Notes: generated by a model from the sequence alone, not told the origin. Shown: positions 18,243-27,919, numbered from the stretch's first letter. The stretch is 64,000 nt of DNA from Providencia alcalifaciens (GCA_025961275.1 JAOQNJ010000001.1:579353-643352); one strand, 5' to 3'. Program-made: numbers and translations.

Positions 18243-19473
18243 AAGAATCCCAAATTAAACGACTATCGAGCCATTCGACGGCGAGTATAGTTAAAATTAC
18301 AGCGACACCGAAAAATAAAGCAGCGGGCCCCATCGTAAAAGACATCAATTGGTCACGATTGATAAGTGTCATCATCAATGCAATAACAAATAAATCTAAT
18401 ATCGACCAGCGACCAATCCATGACACGAATTTAAGCAGTTTCATCCTTAAAACAGGATCAATTTTACTGTTATATTGAATAGAAAATAGCAGTATGACCA
18501 TAATCAGTATTTTAATGAATGGTACTAAGATACTAGCAATAAATACAATCACGGCAATCGGCCAGTTTCCGGTTTCAATTAATGAAACAACGCCTGAGTA
18601 AATGGTATCTTCGGTGCGTTGTCCATTGAGATATACAATCGAAATAGGCATCAGATTAGCAGGAAAAAGTAATATCATGGCGGCAATGAGTGCGGCCCAT
18701 GTTTTTTGAATACTATAAGGCTCCCGTTGGTGCAATGGGTGATGACAGCGCTGACAATCACCTAGGGAATTTGCAGGACCAGTATAGTGGCACGCCTTGC
18801 ATGGTAACGCATCTGGTTCATCCCCTTGGTCTGGTTTAGTGTAAAAAAAACGCCATAACTCCTCGACATTAAGATGAATAAGTATCAGCAAACTGATAAA
18901 TGTCATGGTGATGAAGGCAATAAAACCATTTCCTAATATGACACTCGCATAATCTTGCATTTTGATAGCGGCGATGCCGAGGCCGACCAGGTAAACATCC
19001 AACATAACCCATTCTTTTAAACGACCTAGCACTAATAGAACAGGACGTAGATTTAATCTGCAGCGTTTTCCGAAATAAAGATAAATAATTGAAATTGGCA
19101 GAAGTAACGGAGCTACGATCGCGCAAAAAGCCACTATACTTGCTGTTAGTGGATCTCCCTGTTGATTGATTAGCTTAATTCCATCAATGACATTGGCATT
19201 GATTTGAGTACCCAATAAGTTTATCGAAATCAAAGGCTGCCAAAAAGCGATAGGAGCAAGCATCAACAGAGTAATCGAAAGAATAAATAATCTATTCAAT
19301 GACCAAGAGCGTCCGTCATCAAGTTGACCGCCACATCGGGGACAATTGATGGATTGTTGTGCATCATGTGGTGGAACTGATAATTTAAGATTGCAATAGC
19401 AACATTGTTGCGAAATTATGTCACTATGTTTAATGTGATCCATTATATGCTCATTAATTTGTTTGCTATGCAT
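18217..19473 (-). CDS. letA: Lipid transport inner-membrane protein LetA (YebS)
   Basis: LetA is the multi-pass inner-membrane partner of LetB and is thought to load or unload lipid at the base of the LetB tube. The 418-residue protein is two PqiA-type halves, each with a zinc-ribbon (CCYCNLKL...CPRCGG near residues 24-48, and CKACHYTG...CQRC in the middle) followed by about four membrane helices. An alternative start is the ATG at 19443; neither start has a strong ribosome site. It overlaps letB, indicating coupled translation. Confidence 0.93.
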   Translation of the reverse strand: MHSKQINEHIMDHIKHSDIISQQCCYCNLKLSVPPHDAQQSINCPRCGGQLDDGRSWSLNRLFILSITLLMLAPIAFWQPLISINLLGTQINANVIDGIKLINQQGDPLTASIVAFCAIVAPLLLPISIIYLYFGKRCRLNLRPVLLVLGRLKEWVMLDVYLVGLGIAAIKMQDYASVILGNGFIAFITMTFISLLILIHLNVEELWRFFYTKPDQGDEPDALPCKACHYTGPANSLGDCQRCHHPLHQREPYSIQKTWAALIAAMILLFPANLMPISIVYLNGQRTEDTIYSGVVSLIETGNWPIAVIVFIASILVPFIKILIMVILLFSIQYNSKIDPVLRMKLLKFVSWIGRWSILDLFVIALMMTLINRDQLMSFTMGPAALFFGVAVILTILAVEWLDSRLIWDSYGKSKSTK

Positions 19474-19578
19474 GTAATCTAGTGTAAAAAAATTTACGGC
19501 TAAGTGACAACTTGGTAACCTACGGGTTGTTCAGAATCTTTAATTTATTGCATCATTTGATTATTACAAGAAAATTTT

Positions 19579-20061
19579 ATGGATAAAAGTAAGTATTACT
19601 GCGAGCTTTCAGATAATTTGTCTGCGTTATTGGCAGGGGAATATGATCTAATCGCTAGTTTGGCAAATACGAGCGCCTTGTTGTACGAGCGCTTAGAAGG
19701 TTTAAACTGGGTGGGGTTTTACCTAAGAAGTGGTCAAGAATTAGTTCTTGGTCCTTTTCAAGGAAAAATTGCATGTGTCAGAATACCTTTTGGCAAGGGT
19801 GTTTGTGGAACGGCATATAGCGAAAATAAAATACAACGTGTTGAAGATGTTCATTCTTTCCCAGGTCATATTGCCTGTGATGCAGCAAGTAACTCTGAAA
19901 TTGTACTTCCTTTGGAAATAAATGGTCAGATTTTAGGCGTGCTGGATATCGATAGCCCAAACTTTAATCAATTCGACCAAGATGATGAAGATGGCTTAAA
20001 ATACCTTGTAAACCAGTTGTGCCAACATCTGGCATTGTGTTCGACTCCAAATTATCACTAA
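19579..20061 (+). CDS. msrC: Free methionine-(R)-sulfoxide reductase
   Basis: MsrC reduces free L-methionine-(R)-sulfoxide to methionine. The 160-residue protein is a single GAF domain with the three cysteines typical of this family at C66, C76 and C100 (KIACVR, KGVCGT, GHIACD). Length is close to E. coli MsrC (165). It is divergent from letA and upstream of proQ, as in E. coli. MsrB, in this same window, handles the protein-bound R form. Confidence 0.94.
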   Translation: MDKSKYYCELSDNLSALLAGEYDLIASLANTSALLYERLEGLNWVGFYLRSGQELVLGPFQGKIACVRIPFGKGVCGTAYSENKIQRVEDVHSFPGHIACDAASNSEIVLPLEINGQILGVLDIDSPNFNQFDQDDEDGLKYLVNQLCQHLALCSTPNYH

Positions 20062-20172
20062 ATATTGGTATGTTAACTTAATAGGAACGTGGCAATTGTC
20101 TGCAACGCTATTATAATGTCGGCTTGTTCATGCCCGTGCTGGTTGGCAAAATTGTTGTTATCAGGAAATTTC

Positions 20173-20865
20173 ATGGAAAATCAACCTAAGTTGAATAGTA
20201 GTAAAGAAGTAATCGCATTTTTGGCAGAGCGTTTTCCACGCTGTTTTATCGCTGAAGGCGAGGCTCGTCCGTTAAAAGTCGGAATTTTTCAAGATATCGT
20301 AGAGCGTTTAACAGAAGAAGACGGCATTAGCAAAACGCAATTGCGTTCTGCGCTGCGTATGTATACGTCTAGCTGGCGTTATCTTTACGGTGTTAAAGAA
20401 GGCGCTAAACGCGTTGACTTAGATGGGAATGATTGTGGTGAATTAGAAGCGGAGCATATTACACATGCACGTCAACAATTAACTGAAGCAAAAGCGAGAG
20501 TTCAAGCGCAACGTGCAGAGCAAAAAGCGCAAAAACGTCCAGCAGCTAAAAAAACAGGTGATAAAAACACCCGCAATCCGGCAGCAGCGAAAGAAAACGC
20601 GCCGCGCCATCGTCAGTCAGAAAATAAAGAACGCCCACAGAACTCTTCGGCTAAACCTCAGCGCGGTAATGGTGCAGCAGCTCCAGAACAAAAACTGAAA
20701 TCAGTCACTGATATCCATGCACTTCAGATCGGTCAGATTCTGAAAGTTAAAGTGGGTTCCAGTCTGATGGACGCATCTGTGCTAGAAGTTGCAAAAGATG
20801 GGGTCAGAGTTCAGTTGCCAACAGGAATGGCAATGATTGTGCGCGCGGAACATTTAAAGTTCTGA
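20173..20865 (+). CDS. proQ: RNA chaperone ProQ
   Basis: ProQ binds many small RNAs and mRNA 3' ends and affects osmotic response through ProP. The 230-residue protein has an N-terminal FinO-type RNA-binding domain (about residues 1-115), a basic Lys/Ala/Gln-rich linker (about 116-175) and a C-terminal Tudor-like domain ending VRAEHLKF. The ATG at 20173 gives [20 protein letters not shown], matching E. coli; upstream in-frame reading from 20089 looks non-coding. It is 19 bp from prc, so the two are likely co-transcribed. Confidence 0.95.
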   Translation: MENQPKLNSSKEVIAFLAERFPRCFIAEGEARPLKVGIFQDIVERLTEEDGISKTQLRSALRMYTSSWRYLYGVKEGAKRVDLDGNDCGELEAEHITHARQQLTEAKARVQAQRAEQKAQKRPAAKKTGDKNTRNPAAAKENAPRHRQSENKERPQNSSAKPQRGNGAAAPEQKLKSVTDIHALQIGQILKVKVGSSLMDASVLEVAKDGVRVQLPTGMAMIVRAEHLKF

Positions 20866-20884
20866 TACGGAGGTCAATCAGGTC

Positions 20885-22927
20885 ATGAACAAACTTTTAA
20901 AAATTGCATTAGTTGTAAGTGTAGCCACTTTTGGTAGTGCAATGGCTAATCCTCAAGCAGTGACTCCGGTTGCTGCTGTTCAGTTGCCTGTCTTAAAACA
21001 GGATACTCAACATGGCACAGTAAGCGAAAGGGTGACATCGAGATTTACCCGTTCTCATTATCGTCAATTTGATTTGGATAAAGAGTTTTCTGGGAAAATC
21101 TTTGATCGCTATCTGAATATGTTGGATTACGGTCATAATGTTTTACTTCAGTCTGATATCGACGAATATGCAAAAGATAAAGCTAAGGTTGGTGAATGGC
21201 TTGAAGAGGGAAAACTGGATAAGTTCTATGACCTGTACAACCTCTCTCAACAAAGACGCCTCGAGCGTTTCAAATATGCATTAGCACGTCTTGAACAACC
21301 AATGAATTTTGATGTGAATGACTCGATTGACGTTGATCGTTCTAAAATGCCTTGGCCAAAAGACAAGCAAGAATTAGATAAGCTCTGGGATCAAAAAGTC
21401 AGATTTGACTGGTTGAACCTTAAGCTATCAGACAAAGATGATAAAGAGATCAAGGAAAAACTGACCAAACGGTATAATTTTGCTTTGAAGCGATTGTCGC
21501 AAGGGCAAAGTGAAGATGTTTTCCAATTGATCGTTAATGCATTTGCTCGTGAAATAGACCCACACACCAGCTACCTTTCCCCTAGAAGTACTGAGCAATT
21601 TAACTCTCAAATGAGTTTATCGCTTGAAGGCATTGGTGCAGTTTTACAGCAAGATGATGACAATACTGTTATTAATTCATTAGTTGCAGGTGGGCCTGCT
21701 GCAAAAAGTAAAGAATTAAAAGTTGGTGATAAAATTATTGGTGTTGGTCAAATAGATAAGCCTATGGTGGATGTTGTCGGCTGGCGACTTGATGATGTTG
21801 TTGCACTGATCAAGGGACCAAAAGGTAGCAAAGTTCGTTTAGAAGTAGTGTCTGATACTAAAGGCGCTAAACCACATACTGTGACTATTCTACGTGAGCA
21901 AATTCGCTTAGAAGATAAAGCCGCTAAGTTGACGATTAAAAATGTTGGCAAAGAAAAAGTTGCGGTACTCAGCATTCCAAGTTTCTATGTCGGTTTAACC
22001 AATGATGTGAAAACACAACTTCAGAAAATGGCAAAAGACAATGTTTCCGCATTGATCATTGACCTTCGAGGTAATGGTGGTGGTGCATTAACTGAAGCCG
22101 TTTCGTTATCTGGTTTATTTATTCCGAAAGGACCAGTTGTTCAAGTTCGTGATAATAATGGACAAGTTCGTCAAGATATTGATGATGACGACGTAATTTA
22201 TTACAAAGGACCATTGGTTGTGCTTGTCGATCGTTTTAGCGCATCAGCTTCTGAAATTTTTGCTGCTGCAATGCAAGACTACGGACGAGCTTTAATTGTT
22301 GGTGAACCTACCTTTGGTAAAGGAACCGTCCAGCAGCATAGGAGTTTAAGTCGAGTTTATGACCAGATGCTTAAGCCTGATTGGCCTTCGTTAGGGTCTG
22401 TTCAATATACTATCCAGAAATTCTATCGTATTGATGGTGGGAGTACACAGCGTAAAGGTGTTACACCTGATATCATCATGCCAACAGGGCAAGATCCTGC
22501 TGAAACAGGTGAAAGCTTTGAAGATAATGCATTACCTTGGGATAGTATTCCACCTGCAAATTACACTAAAGCTGGTGACGTAACGGCCGATTTGTCAGAA
22601 CTGAAAGCTAAGCATGAAGCGCGCATTAGTCAAGATACTGAATTTAAATATCTCAATGAAGACATTGCACGTTATAAAGCGAATAAAGAAAGAAAGAATC
22701 TGGTTTCGTTGAATTATGCAGAACGTTTGAAAGAAGACAATGAAATTGAAGCGATAAATCTAAAGCGTGTAAATGAGCGCTTTGCAAAAGAAGGTAAGCC
22801 ATTATTGAAATCTATTGATGATTTACCTAAGGATTACGAAGGACCAGACCCATATTTAGATGAGACAGTTAAAATGGCAATCGACCTTGCGCATCCTGAA
22901 ACAAATTTATTACCCAGTAAAAAATAA
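20885..22927 (+). CDS. prc: Carboxy-terminal (tail-specific) protease Prc
   Basis: Prc is a periplasmic serine protease that degrades SsrA-tagged and misfolded proteins, trims FtsI and cleaves the peptidoglycan hydrolase MepS. The 680-residue protein has a signal peptide (cut near residue 21 after SAMA), a PDZ domain (about 240-330) and an S41 protease domain with the catalytic Ser in FSASASEIF and Lys in FGKGTVQ. Length equals E. coli Prc within two residues. It follows proQ in one operon and ends at a strong terminator. Confidence 0.96.
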   Translation: MNKLLKIALVVSVATFGSAMANPQAVTPVAAVQLPVLKQDTQHGTVSERVTSRFTRSHYRQFDLDKEFSGKIFDRYLNMLDYGHNVLLQSDIDEYAKDKAKVGEWLEEGKLDKFYDLYNLSQQRRLERFKYALARLEQPMNFDVNDSIDVDRSKMPWPKDKQELDKLWDQKVRFDWLNLKLSDKDDKEIKEKLTKRYNFALKRLSQGQSEDVFQLIVNAFAREIDPHTSYLSPRSTEQFNSQMSLSLEGIGAVLQQDDDNTVINSLVAGGPAAKSKELKVGDKIIGVGQIDKPMVDVVGWRLDDVVALIKGPKGSKVRLEVVSDTKGAKPHTVTILREQIRLEDKAAKLTIKNVGKEKVAVLSIPSFYVGLTNDVKTQLQKMAKDNVSALIIDLRGNGGGALTEAVSLSGLFIPKGPVVQVRDNNGQVRQDIDDDDVIYYKGPLVVLVDRFSASASEIFAAAMQDYGRALIVGEPTFGKGTVQQHRSLSRVYDQMLKPDWPSLGSVQYTIQKFYRIDGGSTQRKGVTPDIIMPTGQDPAETGESFEDNALPWDSIPPANYTKAGDVTADLSELKAKHEARISQDTEFKYLNEDIARYKANKERKNLVSLNYAERLKEDNEIEAINLKRVNERFAKEGKPLLKSIDDLPKDYEGPDPYLDETVKMAIDLAHPETNLLPSKK

Positions 22928-22952
22928 ATTTGTAAAACATTAAATTAAGATA

Positions 22953-22978
22953 AGGGCCAGTAAATACTGGCCTTTTTC
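22953..22978 (+). terminator. Terminator after prc
   Basis: GGCCAGTA and TACTGGCC form an 8-bp stem with a 2-nt loop followed by TTTTT, 25 bp after the prc stop. Confidence 0.85.
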
Positions 22979-23026
22979 ATAAAATGTGTAAAGTTATGTT
23001 AATTTTTGGTTTTTCTTGTTAATTTA

Positions 23027-23054
23027 CTTGAAAAGATATAAAAAAACCCTATTT
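23027..23054 (+). promoter_or_regulatory. Sigma-32 (heat-shock) type promoter for htpX
   Basis: CTTGAAA at 23027-23033, a 13-bp spacer, then CCCTATTT at 23047-23054. This fits the sigma-32 consensus (CTTGAAA, 13-15 bp, CCCCATnT) with a full -35 match. HtpX is a heat-shock gene in E. coli. It predicts a start near 23061 and a leader of about 300 nt. Confidence 0.75.
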
Positions 23055-23061
23055 ATCATGT

Positions 23062-23364
23062 ATGTTATAAAAAGCTGTCTGTAAATGGTGATATAAGGCA
23101 CGGCGTTTAAGTGGCGTGGTGTTAAACTTTAACAGACAGTCGCGCCAAGTTTTAGCGTCGCAATGACGGCAGAAGTTCCGCAAGGCATGCGGGATTTCAA
23201 GCTTGTGGAGATGGTTTTATTAACTTTCTCTGTGAAGCTAGGATCCATGAAAGCGAGTAAGACTTCGGTCTAAACGCTGTAGGAATCTTTGCCCATTAGG
23301 CGCAGAAGGATGCCAAACAGTAAATCTTTCGTGATGTTTATTTTTACCAAGGGACCTAAAAAAT
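23062..23364 (+). other. Long structured leader of htpX
   Basis: About 300 nt between the promoter and the htpX ATG, much more GC-rich than other gaps in the window. Visible folds: CTGTCTGT at 23075 with ACAGACAG at 23132, CCGCA/TGCGG near 23177-23192, and a AAGAC-TTCG-GTCT hairpin (stable tetraloop) near 23262-23274 inside a larger AGCG/CGCT stem. I do not recognise it as a known riboswitch. It may be an RNA thermometer, another control element or a separate small RNA. Confidence 0.5.
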
Positions 23365-24246
23365 ATGATGCGAATTGCCTTATTCTTACTCACAAACTTA
23401 GCCGTTATGTTTGTGTTTGGGATAATTTTAAGCTTAACAGGTATTAGAGGAAGCAGTGTTCAAGGACTGATGATCATGGCTGGCCTGTTTGGTTTTGGTG
23501 GTGCGTTTATTTCACTACTGATGTCAAAATGGATGGCATTAAAATCAGTTGGTGGTGAAGTTATCGAATCGCCGCGTAATGAAACAGAGAAATGGTTAGT
23601 GGATACTGTTAGCCGTCAGGCTCAGCAGGTTGGTATTCAAATGCCTCAAGTTGCCATTTATCATGCACCCGATATCAATGCGTTTGCAACAGGTGCACGT
23701 CGTGATGCATCGTTAGTTGCTGTGAGTACTGGCTTGTTAGAAAACATGAGCCGTGATGAGGCAGAAGCTGTTATTGCCCATGAGATCAGCCATATCGCGA
23801 ATGGTGACATGGTTACTATGACCCTATTACAAGGTATAGTGAATACCTTCGTTATCTTTATTTCACGCATTATTGCCCAGCTTGTCTCTGGATTTATGTC
23901 AAATAATAATGATGAAAGTGAAAGCAGTAACGGTAATCCAATGGTTTACTTTGCAGTATCTATGGTATTAGAAATCGTATTTGGTATTTTAGCGAGTATT
24001 ATCACAATGTGGTTCTCTCGTCATCGTGAATTCCATGCAGATGCAGGTTCAGCTAAACTTGTCGGTAAAGAAAAAATGATTGCTGCATTACAACGTTTAA
24101 AAACAAGTTATGAACCTCAAGAAGAAGGTCGACTGATGGCATTTTGTATCAACGGTCGTGGCAAGGCTTTTAGCGAGCTATTTCTTTCACATCCACCACT
24201 AGATAAACGTATCGAAGCGTTACGTGCAGGTGATTACTTGAAGTAG
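23365..24246 (+). CDS. htpX: Protease HtpX, membrane zinc metallopeptidase
   Basis: HtpX is an inner-membrane M48 zinc protease that removes misfolded membrane proteins along with FtsH. The 293-residue protein has two N-terminal membrane helices (about 4-24 and 34-53), the zinc motif HEISH at 139-143, two more hydrophobic segments, and the third zinc-ligand region [10 protein letters not shown]. Length equals E. coli HtpX. It is expressed alone from the sigma-32 type promoter and ends at a strong terminator. Confidence 0.96.
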   Translation: MMRIALFLLTNLAVMFVFGIILSLTGIRGSSVQGLMIMAGLFGFGGAFISLLMSKWMALKSVGGEVIESPRNETEKWLVDTVSRQAQQVGIQMPQVAIYHAPDINAFATGARRDASLVAVSTGLLENMSRDEAEAVIAHEISHIANGDMVTMTLLQGIVNTFVIFISRIIAQLVSGFMSNNNDESESSNGNPMVYFAVSMVLEIVFGILASIITMWFSRHREFHADAGSAKLVGKEKMIAALQRLKTSYEPQEEGRLMAFCINGRGKAFSELFLSHPPLDKRIEALRAGDYLK

Positions 24247-24284
24247 TGATCAGAATCGTCATTTATGACGTTGATTGAATTTAG

Positions 24285-24320
24285 ACCCATGGTGAAAATA
24301 TCCTCACCATGGGTTTTTTG
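24285..24320 (+). terminator. Terminator after htpX
   Basis: ACCCATGGTGA and TCACCATGGGT form an 11-bp perfect stem followed by TTTTTTG. Confidence 0.9.
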
Positions 24321-24356
24321 TTTAATACATTAGTGCGGTAATTCAATTTTTATGTA

Positions 24357-24440
24357 TTAGACTGTTGCCTTCTCACAAAATACAGTTGAAAACGCTACGA
24401 GCAATAATAGTATTGAGAAAATAGTCAATATTTTAATCAT
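24357..24440 (-). CDS. Possible 27-residue membrane peptide
   Basis: A 27-codon ORF on the minus strand, preceded by AGAAGAG at good spacing from its ATG. It would encode a single hydrophobic segment (MIKILTIFSILLLLVAFSTV) followed by one Cys and a short charged end. This is the size and layout of enterobacterial small membrane proteins such as MgrB or the Ibs peptides, but it lacks the conserved C-terminal residues of MgrB. It is too short for sequence alone to prove that it is a gene. Confidence 0.4.
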   Translation of the reverse strand: MIKILTIFSILLLLVAFSTVFCEKATV

Positions 24441-24632
24441 CAACTCTTCTAATTTATTTGAAATTTATATGATGGTGAAAATCAAATTAACTTGAGAATT
24501 TAATTCATATCAAGATGGTGCGTTTCTTAAGTTAAATATTGAAGTTATTCTTAGGTCTGAAATAGACAAATAGGCTATTATGGATATCAGAGAAAACACG
24601 AAAACAAGCCTAACAATTAATAAGGATTTAAA

Positions 24633-24914
24633 ATGGATATACTTGTAAAAACGTTAATTTTTGGTAATGACTTTGCAACAGTAGAAAATCCAGCGCGTTT
24701 GGTACCATTTAAATTTGAAATTTATCAATCCCCTAATGGGTATTATCATCGTATGTATAAAGAAGTTGGTATGTCAGGCGCGAACTTGGGTCAACTGTTC
24801 AAAGTTTGGGGTTTTGAAGAACAAAAAGCGTATGATAAACAATCAGATGAAATAACATTGGAAGGCTACATACAGCATTGCCAAGATATTTATAATGGGA
24901 AAGTAAAAGCCTAG
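24633..24914 (+). CDS. Hypothetical protein, 93 residues
   Basis: I do not recognise this protein. It has no signal peptide or membrane segment, is rich in aromatic residues (FKFEIYQSPNGYYHRMYKE) and appears cytoplasmic. An AAGGA site precedes the ATG at good spacing, and a hairpin lies 13 bp after the stop, which supports a real monocistronic gene. It lies in the accessory part of the window between htpX and yecF. Confidence 0.65.
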   Translation: MDILVKTLIFGNDFATVENPARLVPFKFEIYQSPNGYYHRMYKEVGMSGANLGQLFKVWGFEEQKAYDKQSDEITLEGYIQHCQDIYNGKVKA

Positions 24915-24920
24915 TATTTT

Positions 24921-24956
24921 AAAAAAAGCCCCCTTCACAGAATTCTGAAGGGGGAG
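24921..24956. terminator. Hairpin terminator between the hypothetical gene and yecF
   Basis: CCCCCTTCA and TGAAGGGGG form a 9-bp stem around an 8-nt loop. A run of seven A at 24921-24927 becomes a T run on the minus strand, so it is a classical terminator for yecF and may also end the plus-strand gene. Confidence 0.75.
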
Positions 24957-25089
24957 CTAAATGAATAAAGAATGGTTTAATTCGAGATCAAAGATAAGTT
25001 ATTTCGATAAATGATATTTAGTAATTCGTGCAGTTTTAATTATTATTGAATTGCAAATCCACCTAAATAGCATTTATCGTTAAAATAAT

Positions 25090-25311
25090 CTATTGGCGAT
25101 AGCCTGCCTTTATCTGATCTAAAGTATTTCTATAAGTTTCGGCCTGCTTCTTATCTTCCATTAATGCGATTTCTCGCTCCATCTTAATCAATATTTTACC
25201 TGCATCAGCTTGACCAATTGCTTTTAACATATGAGCAAGTAGATTTTTTATACAAGTCACTTCTTCCGCCAGTACGTTAACATCAGGCTGGGTAGGGAAA
25301 TGTGTTTTCAT
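25090..25311 (-). CDS. yecF: YecF family protein (DUF2594)
   Basis: A 73-residue cytoplasmic protein that aligns with E. coli YecF (74 residues), sharing the AIGQADAGKILIKMEREIAL core and the ending QIKAGYRQ. It is probably mostly helical, and its function is unknown. In E. coli it lies near sdiA and uvrY, which are not here, so the gene has moved relative to that map. Confidence 0.85.
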   Translation of the reverse strand: MKTHFPTQPDVNVLAEEVTCIKNLLAHMLKAIGQADAGKILIKMEREIALMEDKKQAETYRNTLDQIKAGYRQ

Positions 25312-25577
25312 TAAAAGTCCTTTAGAGATTAATTAGTTTGCTAATATTATAACATGGAAAAAATTATCGGTGTACGCCTTAACATGACGACTAAATATCA
25401 ATAATACAGTTGCCAATGAAAAATATTACACTAGACATAATTGAAAATGTACAGTATGTGTTATTAATAGTACGACGTCAGCACAGGGCTCGTTTCATGG
25501 AAACGTTGTTCGAGTCTATTACATAGGGATGGTTTCCCTTGCAGCCTACATGAAATTCGAATTATTTAGGGTACAGT

Positions 25578-26459
25578 ATGGAAACTCAAAGAAGGTTAAA
25601 TATGTTAACTTCAATAGAAAAAAAATGGCTAGGGCAGCAATTTCCAACTTTAGTACAACCTAGACCCGAGGATAGTCACAAAGGGACCTTCGGTACACTC
25701 AATATCATAGGTGGAAGTGCGGGGATGAGTGGTTCCTGTGTGCTTGCTGGAATCGCTGCTCTTAAAAGTGGTTGCGGTAAAGTCGTTATTGGTTTTAACC
25801 AAAATTCGTTGATGTTGAATTTAATTGAGCAAGCACCTGAGCTGATCTTGCGACAAGCACAATCATTGATGGGTGATGAAAAGCCAACCGCTTGGGTCAT
25901 AGGATGTGGGTTGGGAACATCTTCCGTTTCAGAAACATTGATGACGGAAATCATGGTGCCGATAGAAGAAGAACAGAGAGTGCTAATTGATGCGGATGGG
26001 CTAAATTTATTAAGTCAAATGCCAATTTCCAAAAAATTAACTAACAAAACTGTTCTTACTCCGCATCCTAAAGAGGCCTCAAGATTACTGAAAATTAGTG
26101 TTTCTGATGTTCAGGCTGATAGATTTTTTGCAGCTAAATGTTTAAGTGAGCGCTATGGCTGTTGGGTTGTGCTCAAAGGGCATCATACAATTATTGCTGA
26201 CCCGGATGGACAAACATGGCGTAATGAAACAGGTAATAGCGGATTAGCTACAGCAGGGAGTGGTGATGTGCTATCTGGCATTATTGGGAGTTTATTGGCA
26301 CAAGAATTGCCTGTTGAAGAGGCAGTGCGGAGCGGAGTATGGTTTCATGGAAAGGCGGCAGAAGTCTTAGCGGAAAAAGGGGTAGGTCCAATTGGGTTAA
26401 CTGCGCATGAAATTATAGATGAAGTAAGATTGATAAGAAATTTATCTATTCTTTATTGA
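25578..26459 (+). CDS. ADP-dependent NAD(P)H-hydrate dehydratase, stand-alone
   Basis: The enzyme repairs damaged NAD(P)H (the hydrated form NADHX/NADPHX), using ADP or ATP. The 293-residue protein matches only the C-terminal YjeF_C/NnrD domain of E. coli Nnr, in the ribokinase-like fold: FGTLNIIGGSAGMSG near residue 38, DADGLNLL mid-protein, and the catalytic loop TAGSGDVLSGIIGSL with its aspartate. No epimerase domain is attached. Two starts are possible; the ATG at 25602 has AGAAGG at ideal spacing. The upstream 100 bp holds two perfect short hairpins. Confidence 0.85.
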   Translation: METQRRLNMLTSIEKKWLGQQFPTLVQPRPEDSHKGTFGTLNIIGGSAGMSGSCVLAGIAALKSGCGKVVIGFNQNSLMLNLIEQAPELILRQAQSLMGDEKPTAWVIGCGLGTSSVSETLMTEIMVPIEEEQRVLIDADGLNLLSQMPISKKLTNKTVLTPHPKEASRLLKISVSDVQADRFFAAKCLSERYGCWVVLKGHHTIIADPDGQTWRNETGNSGLATAGSGDVLSGIIGSLLAQELPVEEAVRSGVWFHGKAAEVLAEKGVGPIGLTAHEIIDEVRLIRNLSILY

Positions 26460-26656
26460 CAATCTTACATTGACTCGCTTTAAACTCACAAGAAAAATGT
26501 GATACAATTCACACAAATAGTTTCTCTCAGTTTCATTAAAATAACAACTTCAATTCAGTACTAACTCAACTCTTTTTATTGTCTGTGTCGCAATCTATTT
26601 GGCGATAGATAGAGTTTTGCTGATTGCTGATACAGGTAAAGGTGTAACTAAAAACA

Positions 26657-27859
26657 ATGACACAGGTTTCTAGAAAAACAGCTTGGATTAGAGTTGTTGC
26701 ACTCGCAGTAGCAGCGTTTGTTTTCAATACGACTGAATTTGTTCCTGTCGCATTGCTTAGTGATATAGCTGAAAGCTTTGATATGACTGTTGCACACACT
26801 GGGCTGATGATTACTATCTATGCTTGGGTCGTTGCTCTCATGTCATTACCATTGATGCTACTGACAGGTAAGGTTGAACGCCGTAAGTTATTGGTATTTT
26901 TATTTATTATATTTATTCTTAGCCATATCCTATCTGGTTTTGCTTGGGATTTTAATGTACTTATAGCAGCTAGGGTGGGAGTTGCGTTATCTCATGCGGT
27001 ATTTTGGTCAATAACCGCAGCTTTAGCTATTCGAGTAGCTCCGCATGGCAAAAAAGCACAGGCATTAGGGTTGTTAGCTACAGGTACTGCGTTAGCCACC
27101 GTCCTAGGTTTACCTATTGGACGGATTATTGGCCAATTCCTTGGTTGGCGAATGACATTCTTATGCATTGGTGTCATCGCACTATTTACCATGATTGCCC
27201 TAATTCGTTTCTTACCTAAATTACCAAGTGAACATTCTGGGTCATTAAAAAGTTTACCAATTATTCTTAAACGACCTGCGTTAGTTGGTCTATTTGTGTT
27301 AACCGTTATTGTGGTGACAGCACACTTTGCAGCCTATAGTTATATTGAACCTTTTGTGCGTGAAATCGCACTGCAAAGTCAGAATTTCGCAACATTATTA
27401 CTACTAATATTTGGAATGGCAGGGATTGTGGGAAGCGTTATCTTTAGCCGCTACAGTGGTAAATACGTCTTATCATTCTTGCCTGTAGCGATTGCTGTAT
27501 TGACAATTTGTTTATTGTTATTAATGCCTGTTGGCGACCATCTCGGTTCGCTTATCACACTTTGTATATTCTGGGGAATGGCAATTATGTGTGTTGGACT
27601 CGGTATGCAAGTGAAGGTTATTGATTTATCGCCAGATGCAACAGACCTTTCAATGGCAATTTATTCAGGTATTTTTAACCTTGGAATCGGTGGTGGAGCG
27701 CTATTAGGTAATCAGGTTATTGTCCATATGGGAATGACTAATATCGGATATGTAGGCGCTATATTTGGCGTTATATCATTAATTTGGTGTGTTTTCATCT
27801 TTAGAAGATACAACGCATCGTTCAGCGATAAATTACAAGCACCTCCGATTGTGCATTAA
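26657..27859 (+). CDS. sotB: Sugar efflux transporter SotB
   Basis: SotB is a major-facilitator exporter that removes arabinose, IPTG and similar sugars from the cell in E. coli. The 400-residue protein has 12 predicted helices and aligns throughout with E. coli SotB, sharing [38 protein letters not shown] and [16 protein letters not shown]. It is followed by a terminator and seems monocistronic. A drug efflux role cannot be excluded from sequence. Confidence 0.92.
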   Translation: MTQVSRKTAWIRVVALAVAAFVFNTTEFVPVALLSDIAESFDMTVAHTGLMITIYAWVVALMSLPLMLLTGKVERRKLLVFLFIIFILSHILSGFAWDFNVLIAARVGVALSHAVFWSITAALAIRVAPHGKKAQALGLLATGTALATVLGLPIGRIIGQFLGWRMTFLCIGVIALFTMIALIRFLPKLPSEHSGSLKSLPIILKRPALVGLFVLTVIVVTAHFAAYSYIEPFVREIALQSQNFATLLLLIFGMAGIVGSVIFSRYSGKYVLSFLPVAIAVLTICLLLLMPVGDHLGSLITLCIFWGMAIMCVGLGMQVKVIDLSPDATDLSMAIYSGIFNLGIGGGALLGNQVIVHMGMTNIGYVGAIFGVISLIWCVFIFRRYNASFSDKLQAPPIVH

Positions 27860-27880
27860 TTTATCTGGTTGAATATTGTA

Positions 27881-27919
27881 AACCCTGTAATGATAATAAC
27901 AGCATTACAGGTTTTTTTA
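27881..27919 (+). terminator. Terminator after sotB
   Basis: AACCCTGTAATG pairs with CATTACAGGTT and is followed by a T run, 21 bp after the sotB stop. Confidence 0.88.
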
